The translations under genes and the position numbers were made by a program. 64,000 bases of DNA, taken from JAXMAF01 sp046350555. GTDB taxonomy: Bacteria; Planctomycetota; Phycisphaerae; Phycisphaerales; SM1A02. The DNA lies in NCBI GenBank assembly GCA_046350555.1, contig JAXMAF010000019.1:1-64000 (forward strand), written 5' to 3'. How positions within the stretch are numbered: position 1 is the stretch's first letter; each line of letters begins with the position of its first letter. This document shows, piece after piece, positions 40,520 through 52,017 of this stretch. Under the pieces are notes generated by a model, which saw nothing but the letters and a program-made list of their open reading frames with translations, was not told where the DNA came from and searched no databases.

Positions 40520-41905
40520 TCACCGCACGCCGGAGAACTCCGCGTAGATCTCCTCGTACCGCCGCACGACGCGCTCCGGCGCCAGCTCGCGGAAGACCCA
40601 GGCCCGGCCCCGTTCGCCGCGCTCGCGAAGCTCGGCGCGATCGGAGAGGAGCGCCCGCAGCGCCCCGGCGAGCGCCCGGGCCGGTCCGTCGGACGCGCCC
40701 GCGGGCGTTCCTCGCACCGGCACGATCGTCGCGCCGCCGCTCTCGGCGAGCTCGCGCCAGATGTTCACCGCATCGGTGGTGATCACGGGCGTCGCGGCCG
40801 CGAGCGACTCGATGAGCGAGACACCCCAGTTCTCGTGGCGGCTGGGCAGCACCGAGCAGTCCGCTTCGAGCAGGAGGCGCTGCTTCGCATCGCCGGTGAC
40901 GTATCCGGCGAACTCGACGTGGTCGCGGACGGCGCATTGCGCGACGACTCGATCGAGCTCGCGTCGATAGCGGTCGTCGCCCGTTCCGGCGATGACGAGC
41001 GCCGTCTCGACACCGGCTCGATTCACCTGTCCGATGGCGTCGATGAGATCCTCGATCCCCTTGATCGGATCCAACCGACCGAGGAAGAGAACCCGCGCCG
41101 GAGCGCCGCGGCACGGTTGCCCGCGCGACGGAGTGGCGCTCGGCGCGGCTGGTGCACTCGGCTCATCCGCGCCGCTCGAGCCGGCGCATTCGGCCGACGC
41201 GGCGCGGCCGACACGATGGCCAGGCGGCAGCCGTGGCGTTCCTCCTTCCCGCGATTCCGGCCGCGGCGCCGCGAACGGCGAGAGGTCGGTGAGGAGCGGC
41301 GCGACGATCGTCCGACCGCGCGGAAGCCATCGCTTCGACTCCTCGGCCTCGGTCGCCGAGTTGCACTGAACGAGCGCGGCGAGCTCGAGGAATCGCCTCG
41401 CGCCCGCTGCGAGGAAGAGCCGCTTCCTGATCGGATGGATGGCCATCGTCCAGTCGTCCAGCATGCCGTGCGGCGTGACGATGTATGGCGTCCCCAGCGC
41501 TCGAGCGCGGCTCGCGATGGCGATGCCCAACGGATCCCACGGGACATGCAGGTGCGCAACATCGCAGCGGCGGAGCGCCTCGTCCACGACGCGTCGCTCG
41601 CTCGCATCGAGTCGCCGCAGCCATCTCCAGGGGCCCAGCTCCAACAGGCGCGGCAGCGCCTCCGCGCGAACCTCGGCGCTCACGTCCGCGCCCGGTCGCG
41701 CGCCCACCGTCGAGCCACGCGCCGTCCCGGGGGTCGCCTGGGATGAAGCCGTCGTTCGCCACGGCTGCGGGACCATCTCGGCGCCGCCGGTGGCCAACGT
41801 CACGTCATGGCCGTGCGCGGCCAGCGCCGCACAGAGATCCAGCACCGCACGCGGTACGCCGCCATCCTGCGGCCGAAAGCGCGAGAGGTAATGGAACAGA
41901 CGCAT
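40520..41905 (-). CDS. GT4-family glycosyltransferase with a disordered insert
   Basis: A 461-residue GT-B enzyme. MRLFHYLSRFRPQDGGVPRAVLDL at the start and TPHGMLDDWTMAIHPIRKRLF near residue 150 are typical of WcaI/PelF-like GT4 enzymes. The C-terminal site shows VLFLGRLDPIKGIEDLIDAI, IAGTGDDRYRREL, and the EX7E part SRHENWGVSLIESLAAATPVITTD. Between the two halves, about residues 220-265 are a Pro/Ser/Arg/Gly-rich insert with no fold (for example EPSAPAAPSATPSRGQPC). ATG 41905 is used because the family begins there; the frame is open to 41989. Confidence 0.86.
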   Translation of the reverse strand: MRLFHYLSRFRPQDGGVPRAVLDLCAALAAHGHDVTLATGGAEMVPQPWRTTASSQATPGTARGSTVGARPGADVSAEVRAEALPRLLELGPWRWLRRLDASERRVVDEALRRCDVAHLHVPWDPLGIAIASRARALGTPYIVTPHGMLDDWTMAIHPIRKRLFLAAGARRFLELAALVQCNSATEAEESKRWLPRGRTIVAPLLTDLSPFAAPRPESREGGTPRLPPGHRVGRAASAECAGSSGADEPSAPAAPSATPSRGQPCRGAPARVLFLGRLDPIKGIEDLIDAIGQVNRAGVETALVIAGTGDDRYRRELDRVVAQCAVRDHVEFAGYVTGDAKQRLLLEADCSVLPSRHENWGVSLIESLAAATPVITTDAVNIWRELAESGGATIVPVRGTPAGASDGPARALAGALRALLSDRAELRERGERGRAWVFRELAPERVVRRYEEIYAEFSGVR

Positions 41906-42097
41906 GGCCCGTGGACGGACGTCGCCGCAACCAACCTTCCGCGCGTTCGCGCCAACAGCCCGCGGCCGGCGGCCGGGGCGCGACGCCATGCGCGGTGCAG
42001 CGAGGAGGCGACCCTAGCGCAGCGCCCACGGGCCGGCAAACTCGTCGACGGAGGGGTTGGTGCGGAGACGGTCTCCGAGCCTCGCTCGCGACGAGCG

Positions 42098-43105
42098 CTA
42101 TTTGCGGCTCCCGCCTCCGCCCTGCATTGGATCGTCCGAGGTGCCGCCGCCATTGCCACCCGCTCCGCCGGCGCCACCACCTCCCGAACCGCCAGCGCCA
42201 CCGGCAGCGCCGCGACGTCCGCCCTGCCCGCCTGCTCCGCCGGCAGCACCGCCACTCCCTCCCGCTCCGCCGGCACCACCAACTCCACCGCTTCCGCCAC
42301 CGCCAGCGCCTCCCGCTCCACCGGCGCCTGGCTTGCCATCCGGTCGGCCTTCTGCGCCGCGACCGGGCTTCTCCGCACCGCCGGCGCCGCGCGGCCGCTT
42401 GCCGTCCGCGCCCATCTGCTCGCGCATCTTCTCGCGGCGCTTCTCGAGCTCGGCGAGCTTCGCCTTGAGCGTCTCCTGCTGCGCCGGCGTCAGGAGCTCG
42501 AAGATCTCCTTCTGGTACGGCTCCGGCTTCGGCGCCTTGTCCATGATCTCCTGCGCCTGCTTGCGGAGCGCCACGCCTTCCTTGCTTCCGGGTCCGCCTG
42601 CATCCTTGATCTGCTTCTGGAGCTCGCGACGCTTGTCGCCGAACTCCTGCTCGAACGCGGCGCGGGCGTCGTCGAATCGCTTCAGGACGGCGTCGACCTT
42701 CTGCTTCTGCTCGCCCTGAAGGTCGATGAAGTTGAGCGCCTCGAGCCACATGCGTCCCTGGGCCACCGGCTGTCGTCCTCCCTCCGGCTTACCGGGCTTG
42801 CGCTCCTTGCCGAACGCCTTGTCGTCACGGGCCTCGTCGTCGCCGACCTTCGGGCCGGCGAGGAGGCCATCGTCGGCGTGCCGCCCAGAGCCACCGCCGC
42901 CGCCACCCGCGCCTCCAGAGCCGCCGCCACCGCCACCGCCGGCCGTCTTGCCCGCCGGCGGCGCATCGTCGGGCGACGCCGCGAACGCCGCACCAGCGGT
43001 GGCAAGGACCGCGACAAGCGAAATGCCGACACCCGCGGCACGCAGCCGCGTAGCCAGACGGCTGGCCGGGAACGTGAACGATGACGAGAGGGCCGACGCG
43101 TGCAT
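42098..43105 (-). CDS. Exported Spy/CpxP-like (LTXXQ) protein with Gly-rich tail
   Basis: A 335-residue product with a signal peptide (residues 1-43, ending ATAGAAFAA). Next comes a Gly-rich segment, then a helical core with two LTXXQ-type words (LQGEQKQKVDAVLKRFDDARAAF and LLTPAQQETLKAKLAELEKRREK) as in periplasmic Spy/CpxP metal-stress chaperones. The C-terminal about 80 residues are almost only Gly and Ala with Ser (PGAGGAGGAGGGGSGGVGG), like PE_PGRS-type tails. AGGAG 6 nt before ATG 43105 fixes the start. It is divergent from mrp with 131 bp between the starts. Confidence 0.75.
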   Translation of the reverse strand: MHASALSSSFTFPASRLATRLRAAGVGISLVAVLATAGAAFAASPDDAPPAGKTAGGGGGGGSGGAGGGGGGSGRHADDGLLAGPKVGDDEARDDKAFGKERKPGKPEGGRQPVAQGRMWLEALNFIDLQGEQKQKVDAVLKRFDDARAAFEQEFGDKRRELQKQIKDAGGPGSKEGVALRKQAQEIMDKAPKPEPYQKEIFELLTPAQQETLKAKLAELEKRREKMREQMGADGKRPRGAGGAEKPGRGAEGRPDGKPGAGGAGGAGGGGSGGVGGAGGAGGSGGAAGGAGGQGGRRGAAGGAGGSGGGGAGGAGGNGGGTSDDPMQGGGGSRK

Positions 43106-43111
43106 GGGATT

Positions 43112-43116
43112 CTCCT
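43112..43116 (-). promoter_or_regulatory. Ribosome binding site AGGAG for the Spy-like gene
   Basis: AGGAG on the minus strand, 6 nt from the ATG at 43105; it rules out the upstream Met at 43141. Confidence 0.6.
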
Positions 43117-43236
43117 GGTCGATTGGGGATCGATGACCCAACTATGATCGCAATTGCGGTCGCGCGGGACATCCCTGCCGACATTCCCGCCACACAACGG
43201 CGTCACCCAACCCCCTCCCGGAAGCCGCCTCCCCGC

Positions 43237-44361
43237 ATGCCACTCTCCAGCCGCGACCTCCACGACGCCCTGCGCACGGTCAAGGACCCCGACCTTCGGA
43301 AGGACCTGGTGACGCTGAACATGATCGCCGACGTCCAGGTCGACGGGCCGCGCGTCGGGCTCACGGTCGAGTTGGCCGCTGGCGCCGGGCCGACCTCGTC
43401 GATGTCGAAGGGCGAGGAGCTTCGCGACCGGCTCCGGGCCGACATCGTCGCGGCGGTGCGCGCCAAGGCGGCCGAGCGCGGCGAGCGCGTCGACTCGATC
43501 GAGGTGAACTTCGCGCAGCGCGAGCGGAAGCCCAACGAGCAGGTGCGCGACGGCCACAATCCCCTGCCCAACGTGCGGAACGTGATCGCCGTCGGCGCGG
43601 GGAAGGGCGGCGTCGGCAAGTCCACGGTCGCGACGCTGCTCGCCTGCGGCTTGGCGCGGACCGGTGCGGCGGTCGGACTGCTCGACGGCGACATCTACGG
43701 CCCGTCGATGCCCACCATGCTGGGGCTGGAGGATGTTCCCACCCAGGCCCGTGGCAACATGCTCCTGCCCTTCGCGGTGCACGGCATCAAGGCGATGAGC
43801 ATCGGCAAGCTCGTCGAACCCGACAAGGCGCTCATCTGGCGCGGCCCGATGGCCCACGGCGCATTCAAGCAGCTCGCGATGCAGACCGAGTGGGGCGCGC
43901 TGGACCATCTCGTCATCGACCTGCCGCCGGGCACCGGCGATGTCTCGCTCACGCTCGCCCAGCTCCTGCCGCTGACGGGCGCGATCATCGTCTGTACGCC
44001 GCAGCGCGTCGCCCAGGACGATGCCCGCCGCGCCGTGCGCATGTTCCAGCAGCTTGGCGTGGAGGTGCTGGGCGTCGTCGAGAACATGAGCTGGTTCGTC
44101 GGCGACGACGGCCGGGAGTACGACCTCTTCGGACGAGGTGGCGCGGAGATCATGGCCCAAACCATGAACATCCCGTTCCTCGGCGCGCTGCCGATCACGA
44201 TGGCGCTGCGCGAGAACTGCGACACCGGGACGCCGCTGCGGAACTGGGACGACGCGGCGCTCGCCGCCCGGATCGATCGACTGTGCGCGAACACGGTCGA
44301 CCGCATCGCGCTCGCGGCCGCCGGTGGTCGCACGACCGGTCCGACGCTGAGCGTGCGCTGA
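43237..44361 (+). CDS. mrp: Mrp/NBP35-family P-loop ATPase (ApbC type), without the CxxC motif
   Basis: Cytosolic iron-sulfur cluster carrier of the Mrp/ApbC group. The 374-residue product has an N-terminal DUF59/MIP18-like domain (LHDALRTVKDPDLRKDLVTLNMI) and the ATPase deviant Walker A VGAGKGGVGKSTVATLLA at about residues 120-137. LLDGDIYGPSMPTMLG, IDLPPGTGDVSLTLAQLLP and the late ENMSWFVGDDGREYDLFGRGGA follow. In typical relatives the last motif contains two Cys (CxxC) that hold the cluster; here those positions are Gly and Asp, so no cluster ligand is seen. It could be a regulatory or apo form. Confidence 0.88.
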   Translation: MPLSSRDLHDALRTVKDPDLRKDLVTLNMIADVQVDGPRVGLTVELAAGAGPTSSMSKGEELRDRLRADIVAAVRAKAAERGERVDSIEVNFAQRERKPNEQVRDGHNPLPNVRNVIAVGAGKGGVGKSTVATLLACGLARTGAAVGLLDGDIYGPSMPTMLGLEDVPTQARGNMLLPFAVHGIKAMSIGKLVEPDKALIWRGPMAHGAFKQLAMQTEWGALDHLVIDLPPGTGDVSLTLAQLLPLTGAIIVCTPQRVAQDDARRAVRMFQQLGVEVLGVVENMSWFVGDDGREYDLFGRGGAEIMAQTMNIPFLGALPITMALRENCDTGTPLRNWDDAALAARIDRLCANTVDRIALAAAGGRTTGPTLSVR

Positions 44362-44362
44362 G

Positions 44363-44507
44363 ACGGATTCCAGGAGACCTCCGTGCGCTGGACCCCGTGC
44401 CCACAGCGGTATCTCACGGCGGAATTGGGTTGGGTGGGGCGCGAGAGTCAACTCGGATGCGTATGAGACGGATTCCAGCAGACCTCCATGCGTTGGACCC
44501 CGTGTGA
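44363..44507 (+). repeat. Interspersed repeat family A, copies 6 and 7 in tandem
   Basis: Copy 6 (44363-44466) is the most regular copy: ACGGATTCCAGGAGACC, GGACCCCGTGCCCACAGC, TATCTCACGGCGGAATTGGG, TTGGGTGGGGCGCGAGAG, TCAACTCGGATGCGTATG. Copy 7 (44468-44507) is cut after CGTTGGACCCCGTG. The pair starts 2 bp after the mrp stop and shows the unit length to be 105 bp. Confidence 0.85.
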
Positions 44508-44588
44508 GCCGCGCCCCATCCGGTGCGCCGCCCCGCCGTCGCGCCGCGCGGCGCCGACCGAGCGCGCCACCGCCCGTCGCCGCGCCGT

Positions 44589-44594
44589 TACACT
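44589..44594 (+). promoter_or_regulatory. -10-like TACACT before the FkbM gene
   Basis: TACACT ends 8 nt before the ATG at 44603. Confidence 0.45.
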
Positions 44595-44602
44595 GCGGCC
44601 CC

Positions 44603-45277
44603 ATGCTTCAGCGGCTCCGCGACTTCAGCTACTGGCACGTCGAGAAGCACCTGCTGCCCATCTTCCACCGACCGGAACGGCGCGTCGCGGTCGACGTGCT
44701 CGGGGACTTCCTCGTGCCCGCCGGCCTCGTTCGGAGCGGCGCCATCTGCTACTGCGCCGGCATCGGCGAGGACATCCGCTGCGAGACGGCGCTCATCGAG
44801 CGCTTCGATGCGGAGGTCTGGGCCCTCGATCCGACGCCGCGCGCCATCGGCTACGTCGAGCGCATGCATCCTCGTTCGCCGCGGTGGCATTTCCTCCCGG
44901 TGGGGCTGTGGCGCCGCGACGAGGTGCTGCGCTTCCACGCCCCGGCCAACGAGACGCACGTCTCCCACTCCGTCGTCGGCGAGCTCGGCGGTCACGGCCA
45001 CTTCGAGGCGACCTGCCGGTCGATCTCGTCGCTGATGCGCGAACTCGGCCACGAACGGCTCGACCTGCTCAAGATGAACATCGAAGGCGCCGAATACGCG
45101 GTGCTGGAAGGCATGTTCGAGGACCGCGTGAAGCCGGGGATCGTGACGCTCACCTTCGAGGGCGACCGCGTGCTCCGGAAGTCGATCGAATGGACGAAGC
45201 GCTTCCGCGCCGAGGGCTACGCGCTGGCGTCGCAGGCGGGCTGGTACTTCGCGTACGTTCGGCGCGACCTCGCGTGA
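44603..45277 (+). CDS. FkbM family methyltransferase
   Basis: A 224-residue class I SAM methyltransferase of the FkbM type, which methylates sugar or polyketide hydroxyls. Motif I is shortened (SGAICYCAGIGEDIRCETALI); then come VWALDPTPRAIGYVERM, and the FkbM-specific LDLLKMNIEGAEYAVLEGM, near residue 150. The last part, ASQAGWYFAYVRRDLA, is common in this family. The position at the end of the polysaccharide region suggests a glycan substrate. The start is set by homology and by TACACT 8 nt upstream. Confidence 0.87.
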   Translation: MLQRLRDFSYWHVEKHLLPIFHRPERRVAVDVLGDFLVPAGLVRSGAICYCAGIGEDIRCETALIERFDAEVWALDPTPRAIGYVERMHPRSPRWHFLPVGLWRRDEVLRFHAPANETHVSHSVVGELGGHGHFEATCRSISSLMRELGHERLDLLKMNIEGAEYAVLEGMFEDRVKPGIVTLTFEGDRVLRKSIEWTKRFRAEGYALASQAGWYFAYVRRDLA

Positions 45278-45299
45278 CCGGCGGCGCGCCGACCGCGGC

Positions 45300-46547
<1,248 letters not shown>

Positions 46548-46555
46548 GGCGCGCG

Positions 46556-46561
46556 ATGGTA
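46556..46561 (-). promoter_or_regulatory. -10-like TACCAT before kbl
   Basis: TACCAT on the minus strand ends 8 nt before the kbl ATG. Confidence 0.4.
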
Positions 46562-46738
46562 CCGGGTCGTCGGGAATCCGGAAGCATCCGCCGAGAAGAC
46601 GCGGCGCTGCGGGCCGTCCACCCGCGACGAGCACCGTCGCACGACACCCGGGCGGGTGCACTCCCAGGTCCCGTCTCGGAACCCATGACCGCATGTCCGA
46701 TGTCCGAACGCCCGCTTCCTTCCCGCCGGCAACCACGC

Positions 46739-46744
46739 TACACT
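46739..46744 (+). promoter_or_regulatory. -10-like TACACT before rpmB
   Basis: TACACT, 39 nt before the ATG at 46784; a short leader without an evident Shine-Dalgarno site. Confidence 0.4.
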
Positions 46745-46783
46745 GGCCCCCTTCGTCTCCGCCTCGAACCCCACCCACCGCCC

Positions 46784-47053
46784 ATGCCACGCGTCTGCCA
46801 CTTCACCGGCGCCAAGACCCGCTCTGGAAACAGCATCCGCTATCGCGGCCGCGCCAAGTACCTCGGCGGCGTCGGTCGCAAGATCACCGCGTGCACCGGC
46901 CGCACGTTCAAGCCGAACCTTCAGAACGTGAACGCGGTCGTCGACGGCGCTCCCCAGCGCATCAAGGTGTCGACCCGCGCCATCCGCATGGGCCTCGTCG
47001 TCAAGCCGATCCGCCGCAAGTACACCTACACGCGGCAGCAGAAGGCCGGTTGA
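46784..47053 (+). CDS. rpmB: 50S ribosomal protein L28
   Basis: Large-subunit protein of 89 residues. MPRVCHFTGAKTRSGNSIRYRG is the family start (usually CxxTGK), and ACTGRTFKPNLQNV with VSTRAIRMG complete it. The ATG at 46784 is used because all upstream in-frame sequence lacks homology. A strong terminator follows 107 bp after the stop, so it is its own transcription unit ahead of dnaG. Confidence 0.95.
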   Translation: MPRVCHFTGAKTRSGNSIRYRGRAKYLGGVGRKITACTGRTFKPNLQNVNAVVDGAPQRIKVSTRAIRMGLVVKPIRRKYTYTRQQKAG

Positions 47054-47160
47054 CGGTCGTCGGTTTCCGGACTGCGTCGGCGCGATCGTCCGCCCTGTGC
47101 GGGCAACCCGCCGGCGCGCGGCTCGACCGGGCCGAACGTTCTTCGACGTCCACGTTGCAC

Positions 47161-47188
47161 AACCCGCGCGCTCGCGCGGGTTTTTTTC
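47161..47188 (+). terminator. Intrinsic terminator behind rpmB
   Basis: AACCCGCGCG pairs with CGCGCGGGTT around a short CT loop and is followed by seven T. The clearest rho-independent terminator in the window; it separates rpmB from dnaG. Confidence 0.85.
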
Positions 47189-47300
47189 TCCGCCACGTTG
47201 ATCGTCGTGCGCACCGCCCTACCGTTTGCGAAGACTCCGACGCACCGCCTTCCGCGTCGACCCGCTCCGCGCCCTTCGCGACGATTTCCCGGGACCACCG

Positions 47301-49586
47301 ATGGGCGCCGGGCCGCCAGGCGTCGCCTGCGTTGGATGCGCTCGACCAGGGACACGAACGTTGGCACCGCTTGACGCTTCACGGACGAACGGACTGAGCG
47401 ATCGCGACCGCGTGCTCGCGGCGACGGATTTGGTTGCGCTCGTCGGCGAGCATGTGGCGCTTCGCCAGAAGGGTCGCGAATGGGTCGGGCTCTGTCCGTT
47501 CCACGACGACCGCACGCCGTCGCTCGCCGTCGTCGTCCACAAGGGGGACGGCTTCTACAAGTGCTTCGCCTGCGGCGCCGCCGGCAACGCGATCGACTTC
47601 GCCATGGAGCACCTGCGCATGGACTTCCCGGCGGCGCTGCGCTTCCTCGCCCAGCGCGCCGGCGTGGCGCTCTCCCCGTCGCCGACGCGCCGCTCCGGCG
47701 AGATCGACCGGGAGGCGCTCCTGCGCGCCAACGCCGAGCGCTACGCGCACTGGCGGGGACTGCTCGTCGCCGCCCATGCCGGACGGAGCCGCAATCCCGC
47801 GGCGATCGCCGCAGCGAGGATCCTCGTCGAGCGTCGGATCGACGACGCCATGATCGAGCAGTTCCAGCTCGGCGTGGCCAGCGAGGGTTGGAGCGACCTC
47901 GTCGACCTGGTGCGCGCCCGCGAGCTCGACGAGAAGGCGTTCATCGCCGCGGGGCTGCTCAAGCCGCGGCAGCGCCACGACGGCGATGGCACCATCGACG
48001 AAGCCAGGCCGGCCACGACGGGGGGACGGGGCGCGTCGGGCTGCTACGACGCCTTCCGCAACCGCATCGTCTTTCCGATCTGTGACGAGGCCGGCCGCGC
48101 CATCGCCTTCGGCGCCCGCAAGATCGATCCGGCCGACGAACCCAAGTACCTCAACAGCAGCGAGTCCGCCGCCTTCTCGAAGTCGCGGACGCTCTACGGA
48201 CTGCACCTGGCGAAGCGGGCGATCATCGACGCCGGCTGCGCGGTGGTGACCGAGGGATACACCGACGTCATCGCGTGCCACCAGGCGGGCTTCCGCAACG
48301 TCGTGGCCACGCTCGGCACCGCGCTCACGATCGAGCATGCCCGCACGCTCCGTCGGCTGTGCGAGCGCGTCGTGCTGCTCTTCGACGGCGACGAGGCGGG
48401 ACAGAAGGCCGCCGACCGCGCCGCCGAGGTCTTCTTCGCCGAGCCCGTCGACGTGCTCGTCTGCGTGATCCCCGACCATCGCGATCCGGACGAACTGCTC
48501 AAGCTCCACGACGGTCCGGACCGTTTCCGGGCGGCGCTCGACGGTGCGCAACCCGTCCTGGACTTCCTGGTCGACCGGTTCATGGCGACCTATCGCACGG
48601 CGACGACGATGTCGGGACGGCAGCAGCGCCTCGAGGCGTTCCTCGCGCGGCTCGCGGAGCTCGGTCTCGGACGAGCGAAGGACCTGCGTCGCCGTTTCGT
48701 GCTCCAGCGGCTCGCCGCGCTGGTGGGCGTGCCGATCCACGACCTCGAATCGTCGATGCCCGAGGCGCGCGCCCGCCGTGCCCCGCTCCGCGACCTCGCG
48801 GCGAAGGACGCCACGCGCGACCCCTCGCCCGGCGGCCATCCGTCCGATGCGCACAGCGGCGCGACGGGAGCGTCGAGTGAATCGTCCGGCGACGCGACGC
48901 CGGCGCCAGGCGCGACACCGCTCGCGATTATCCGCGCCGAGGAGGCGGTGCTCGGACTCCTCGTCGCCCATCCCGAGATCGCCAACGAGACGGTCGACGC
49001 CGGCGACGGCCATTGGCTGCCCGTCACCGAGGCGATGAGCGCTGCAACCTTCCTCCATCCGCCGCATCGCGATCTCGCCGACGTGCTCGTCCCGCTCCTG
49101 GAGGATGCGGCCGGCGTGGCGGGCGCGCTGCCGATGCGGAGCCTTCTGGCCGAACTTGCCCAGCCATCCCGACGGGTTCTAGCATCAACCTTGTACTTCG
49201 CCGCGGAAGCACGCCTCGCCGCACGCAACGAGTCTCCCGCAACGATGCTCAAGCACGTCTGCGCCGATCTAGACGCCGCACGTCGGCGACTGGGGCTTCC
49301 GTACGGCGAGTCGGTTCGCGACGACGCGGTCCGGGCCGCCTCGGCGCCTCCGGCTCGAGTCTCTTCCGCTCTCGCGACGACTCCAGCGATGGCTGCATCG
49401 ACCGCCTCCAGCACCGATCCGCCCATCGCCGAGGCTTCGACCGGGTCGCCGCACGACGAGCGGCCCGACGCGACCGTTCCGCAAGGCGCCACCGGGGCGG
49501 TCGACGCCGCGGCCCAGTTGCTCGAGCGCCTCCGCCGGCGCGGCCCCGACCCGTCCGCGATCGCACGGTTCGCCCGTCGCGCCTGA
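47301..49586 (+). CDS. dnaG: DNA primase
   Basis: Makes RNA primers at the replication fork. From ATG 47301 the product is 761 residues. The CHC2 zinc finger is present (CPFHDDRTPSL and FYKCFACGAAGNAIDF, about residues 64-100). The primase core has FPICDEAGRAIAFGAR, and the TOPRIM domain has VVTEGYTDVIACHQAGF and LLFDGDEAGQKAADRA. The C-terminal part has a DnaB-binding-like helical region followed by a Ser/Ala/Pro-rich linker and an end LLERLRRRGPDPSAIARF. A TTG at 47361 is a possible later start. It precedes rpoD as in the classic macromolecular synthesis operon. Confidence 0.93.
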   Translation: MGAGPPGVACVGCARPGTRTLAPLDASRTNGLSDRDRVLAATDLVALVGEHVALRQKGREWVGLCPFHDDRTPSLAVVVHKGDGFYKCFACGAAGNAIDFAMEHLRMDFPAALRFLAQRAGVALSPSPTRRSGEIDREALLRANAERYAHWRGLLVAAHAGRSRNPAAIAAARILVERRIDDAMIEQFQLGVASEGWSDLVDLVRARELDEKAFIAAGLLKPRQRHDGDGTIDEARPATTGGRGASGCYDAFRNRIVFPICDEAGRAIAFGARKIDPADEPKYLNSSESAAFSKSRTLYGLHLAKRAIIDAGCAVVTEGYTDVIACHQAGFRNVVATLGTALTIEHARTLRRLCERVVLLFDGDEAGQKAADRAAEVFFAEPVDVLVCVIPDHRDPDELLKLHDGPDRFRAALDGAQPVLDFLVDRFMATYRTATTMSGRQQRLEAFLARLAELGLGRAKDLRRRFVLQRLAALVGVPIHDLESSMPEARARRAPLRDLAAKDATRDPSPGGHPSDAHSGATGASSESSGDATPAPGATPLAIIRAEEAVLGLLVAHPEIANETVDAGDGHWLPVTEAMSAATFLHPPHRDLADVLVPLLEDAAGVAGALPMRSLLAELAQPSRRVLASTLYFAAEARLAARNESPATMLKHVCADLDAARRRLGLPYGESVRDDAVRAASAPPARVSSALATTPAMAASTASSTDPPIAEASTGSPHDERPDATVPQGATGAVDAAAQLLERLRRRGPDPSAIARFARRA

Positions 49587-49660
49587 CGACCCCGTATCGG
49601 CCCAGCCCCACTTCGCCCTCCCGTGCCTCGACGCTCCCCTCCGTCCTCATCTCCGACCCC

Positions 49661-49664
49661 GGAG
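49661..49664 (+). promoter_or_regulatory. Ribosome binding site GGAG for rpoD
   Basis: GGAG lies 9 nt before the GTG at 49674 and supports that start over the GTG at 49623. Confidence 0.45.
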
Positions 49665-49673
49665 CTCCGACCC

Positions 49674-51503
<1,830 letters not shown>

Positions 51504-51640
51504 CCCGTCCCCAACGTGCACCGGCGCACGATGCGTGCAGAACCAGTAACCAATAACCAGTAACCGGGAACCAGGAATCAGGAATTCGGAATCGGGGACG
51601 CCGTCCTCCAACGACCGACGACGCGGAATCGCGCACTCCG
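51504..51640 (+). repeat. Short repeats and inverted partial copy of the minisatellite unit
   Basis: Behind rpoD, 51541-51572 repeats the word AACCAGTAAC/AATAACC three times. 51574-51600 (GGAATCAGGAATTCGG, ATCGGGGACG) reads like part of the reverse complement of the unit that is then repeated four times, so the RNA could fold back on itself. No gene is seen. Confidence 0.55.
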
Positions 51641-52005
51641 CGGCTCGGCGCGCCAGCGACATCCTCCGCCAACGGACAGCGTCCCCGACTCCCGATTCCG
51701 CCGCAGCGGCTTCCTGATTCCCGCCCCACGCCTCGCGCGCCAGCGACATCCTCCGCCAACGGACAGCGTCCCCGACTCCCGATTCCGCCGCGCAGCGGCT
51801 TCCCGATTCCCGCCCCACGGCTCGGCGCGCCAGCGACATCCTCCGCCAACGGACAGCATCCCCGACTCCTGATTCCGCCGCGCAGCGGCGTCCTGATTCC
51901 CGCGCCCCACGGCTCGGCGCGCCAGCGACATCCTCCGCCAACGGACAGCGTCCCCGACTCCTGATTCCGCCGCGAAGCGGCTTCCTGACTCCCTCGCGAT
52001 TCCCT
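51641..52005 (+). repeat. Minisatellite, four 88-92 bp units
   Basis: Unit starts at about 51641, 51729, 51818 and 51910. Each holds GGCGCGCCAGCGACATCC, TCCGCCAACGGACAGCGTCC, CCGACTCC(C/T)GATTCCG, CCGCGCAGCGGCTTCCTG and ATTCCCGCCCCAC. The units are contiguous with few differences. They lie between the convergent rpoD and aat genes; the long open frames through them are a result of the repeat, not a protein. Confidence 0.85.
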
Positions 52006-52017
52006 CGCTCGCCCGCG

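Noticed and set aside
42063..42078. Perfect palindrome GGAGAC/GTCTCC as a terminator of the Spy-like gene
   Set aside because: The stem is only six pairs and no T tract follows on either strand.
51641..52005. Possible CRISPR array
   Set aside because: The units are 88-92 bp and contiguous, with no unique spacers between short repeats and no cas genes in the window.
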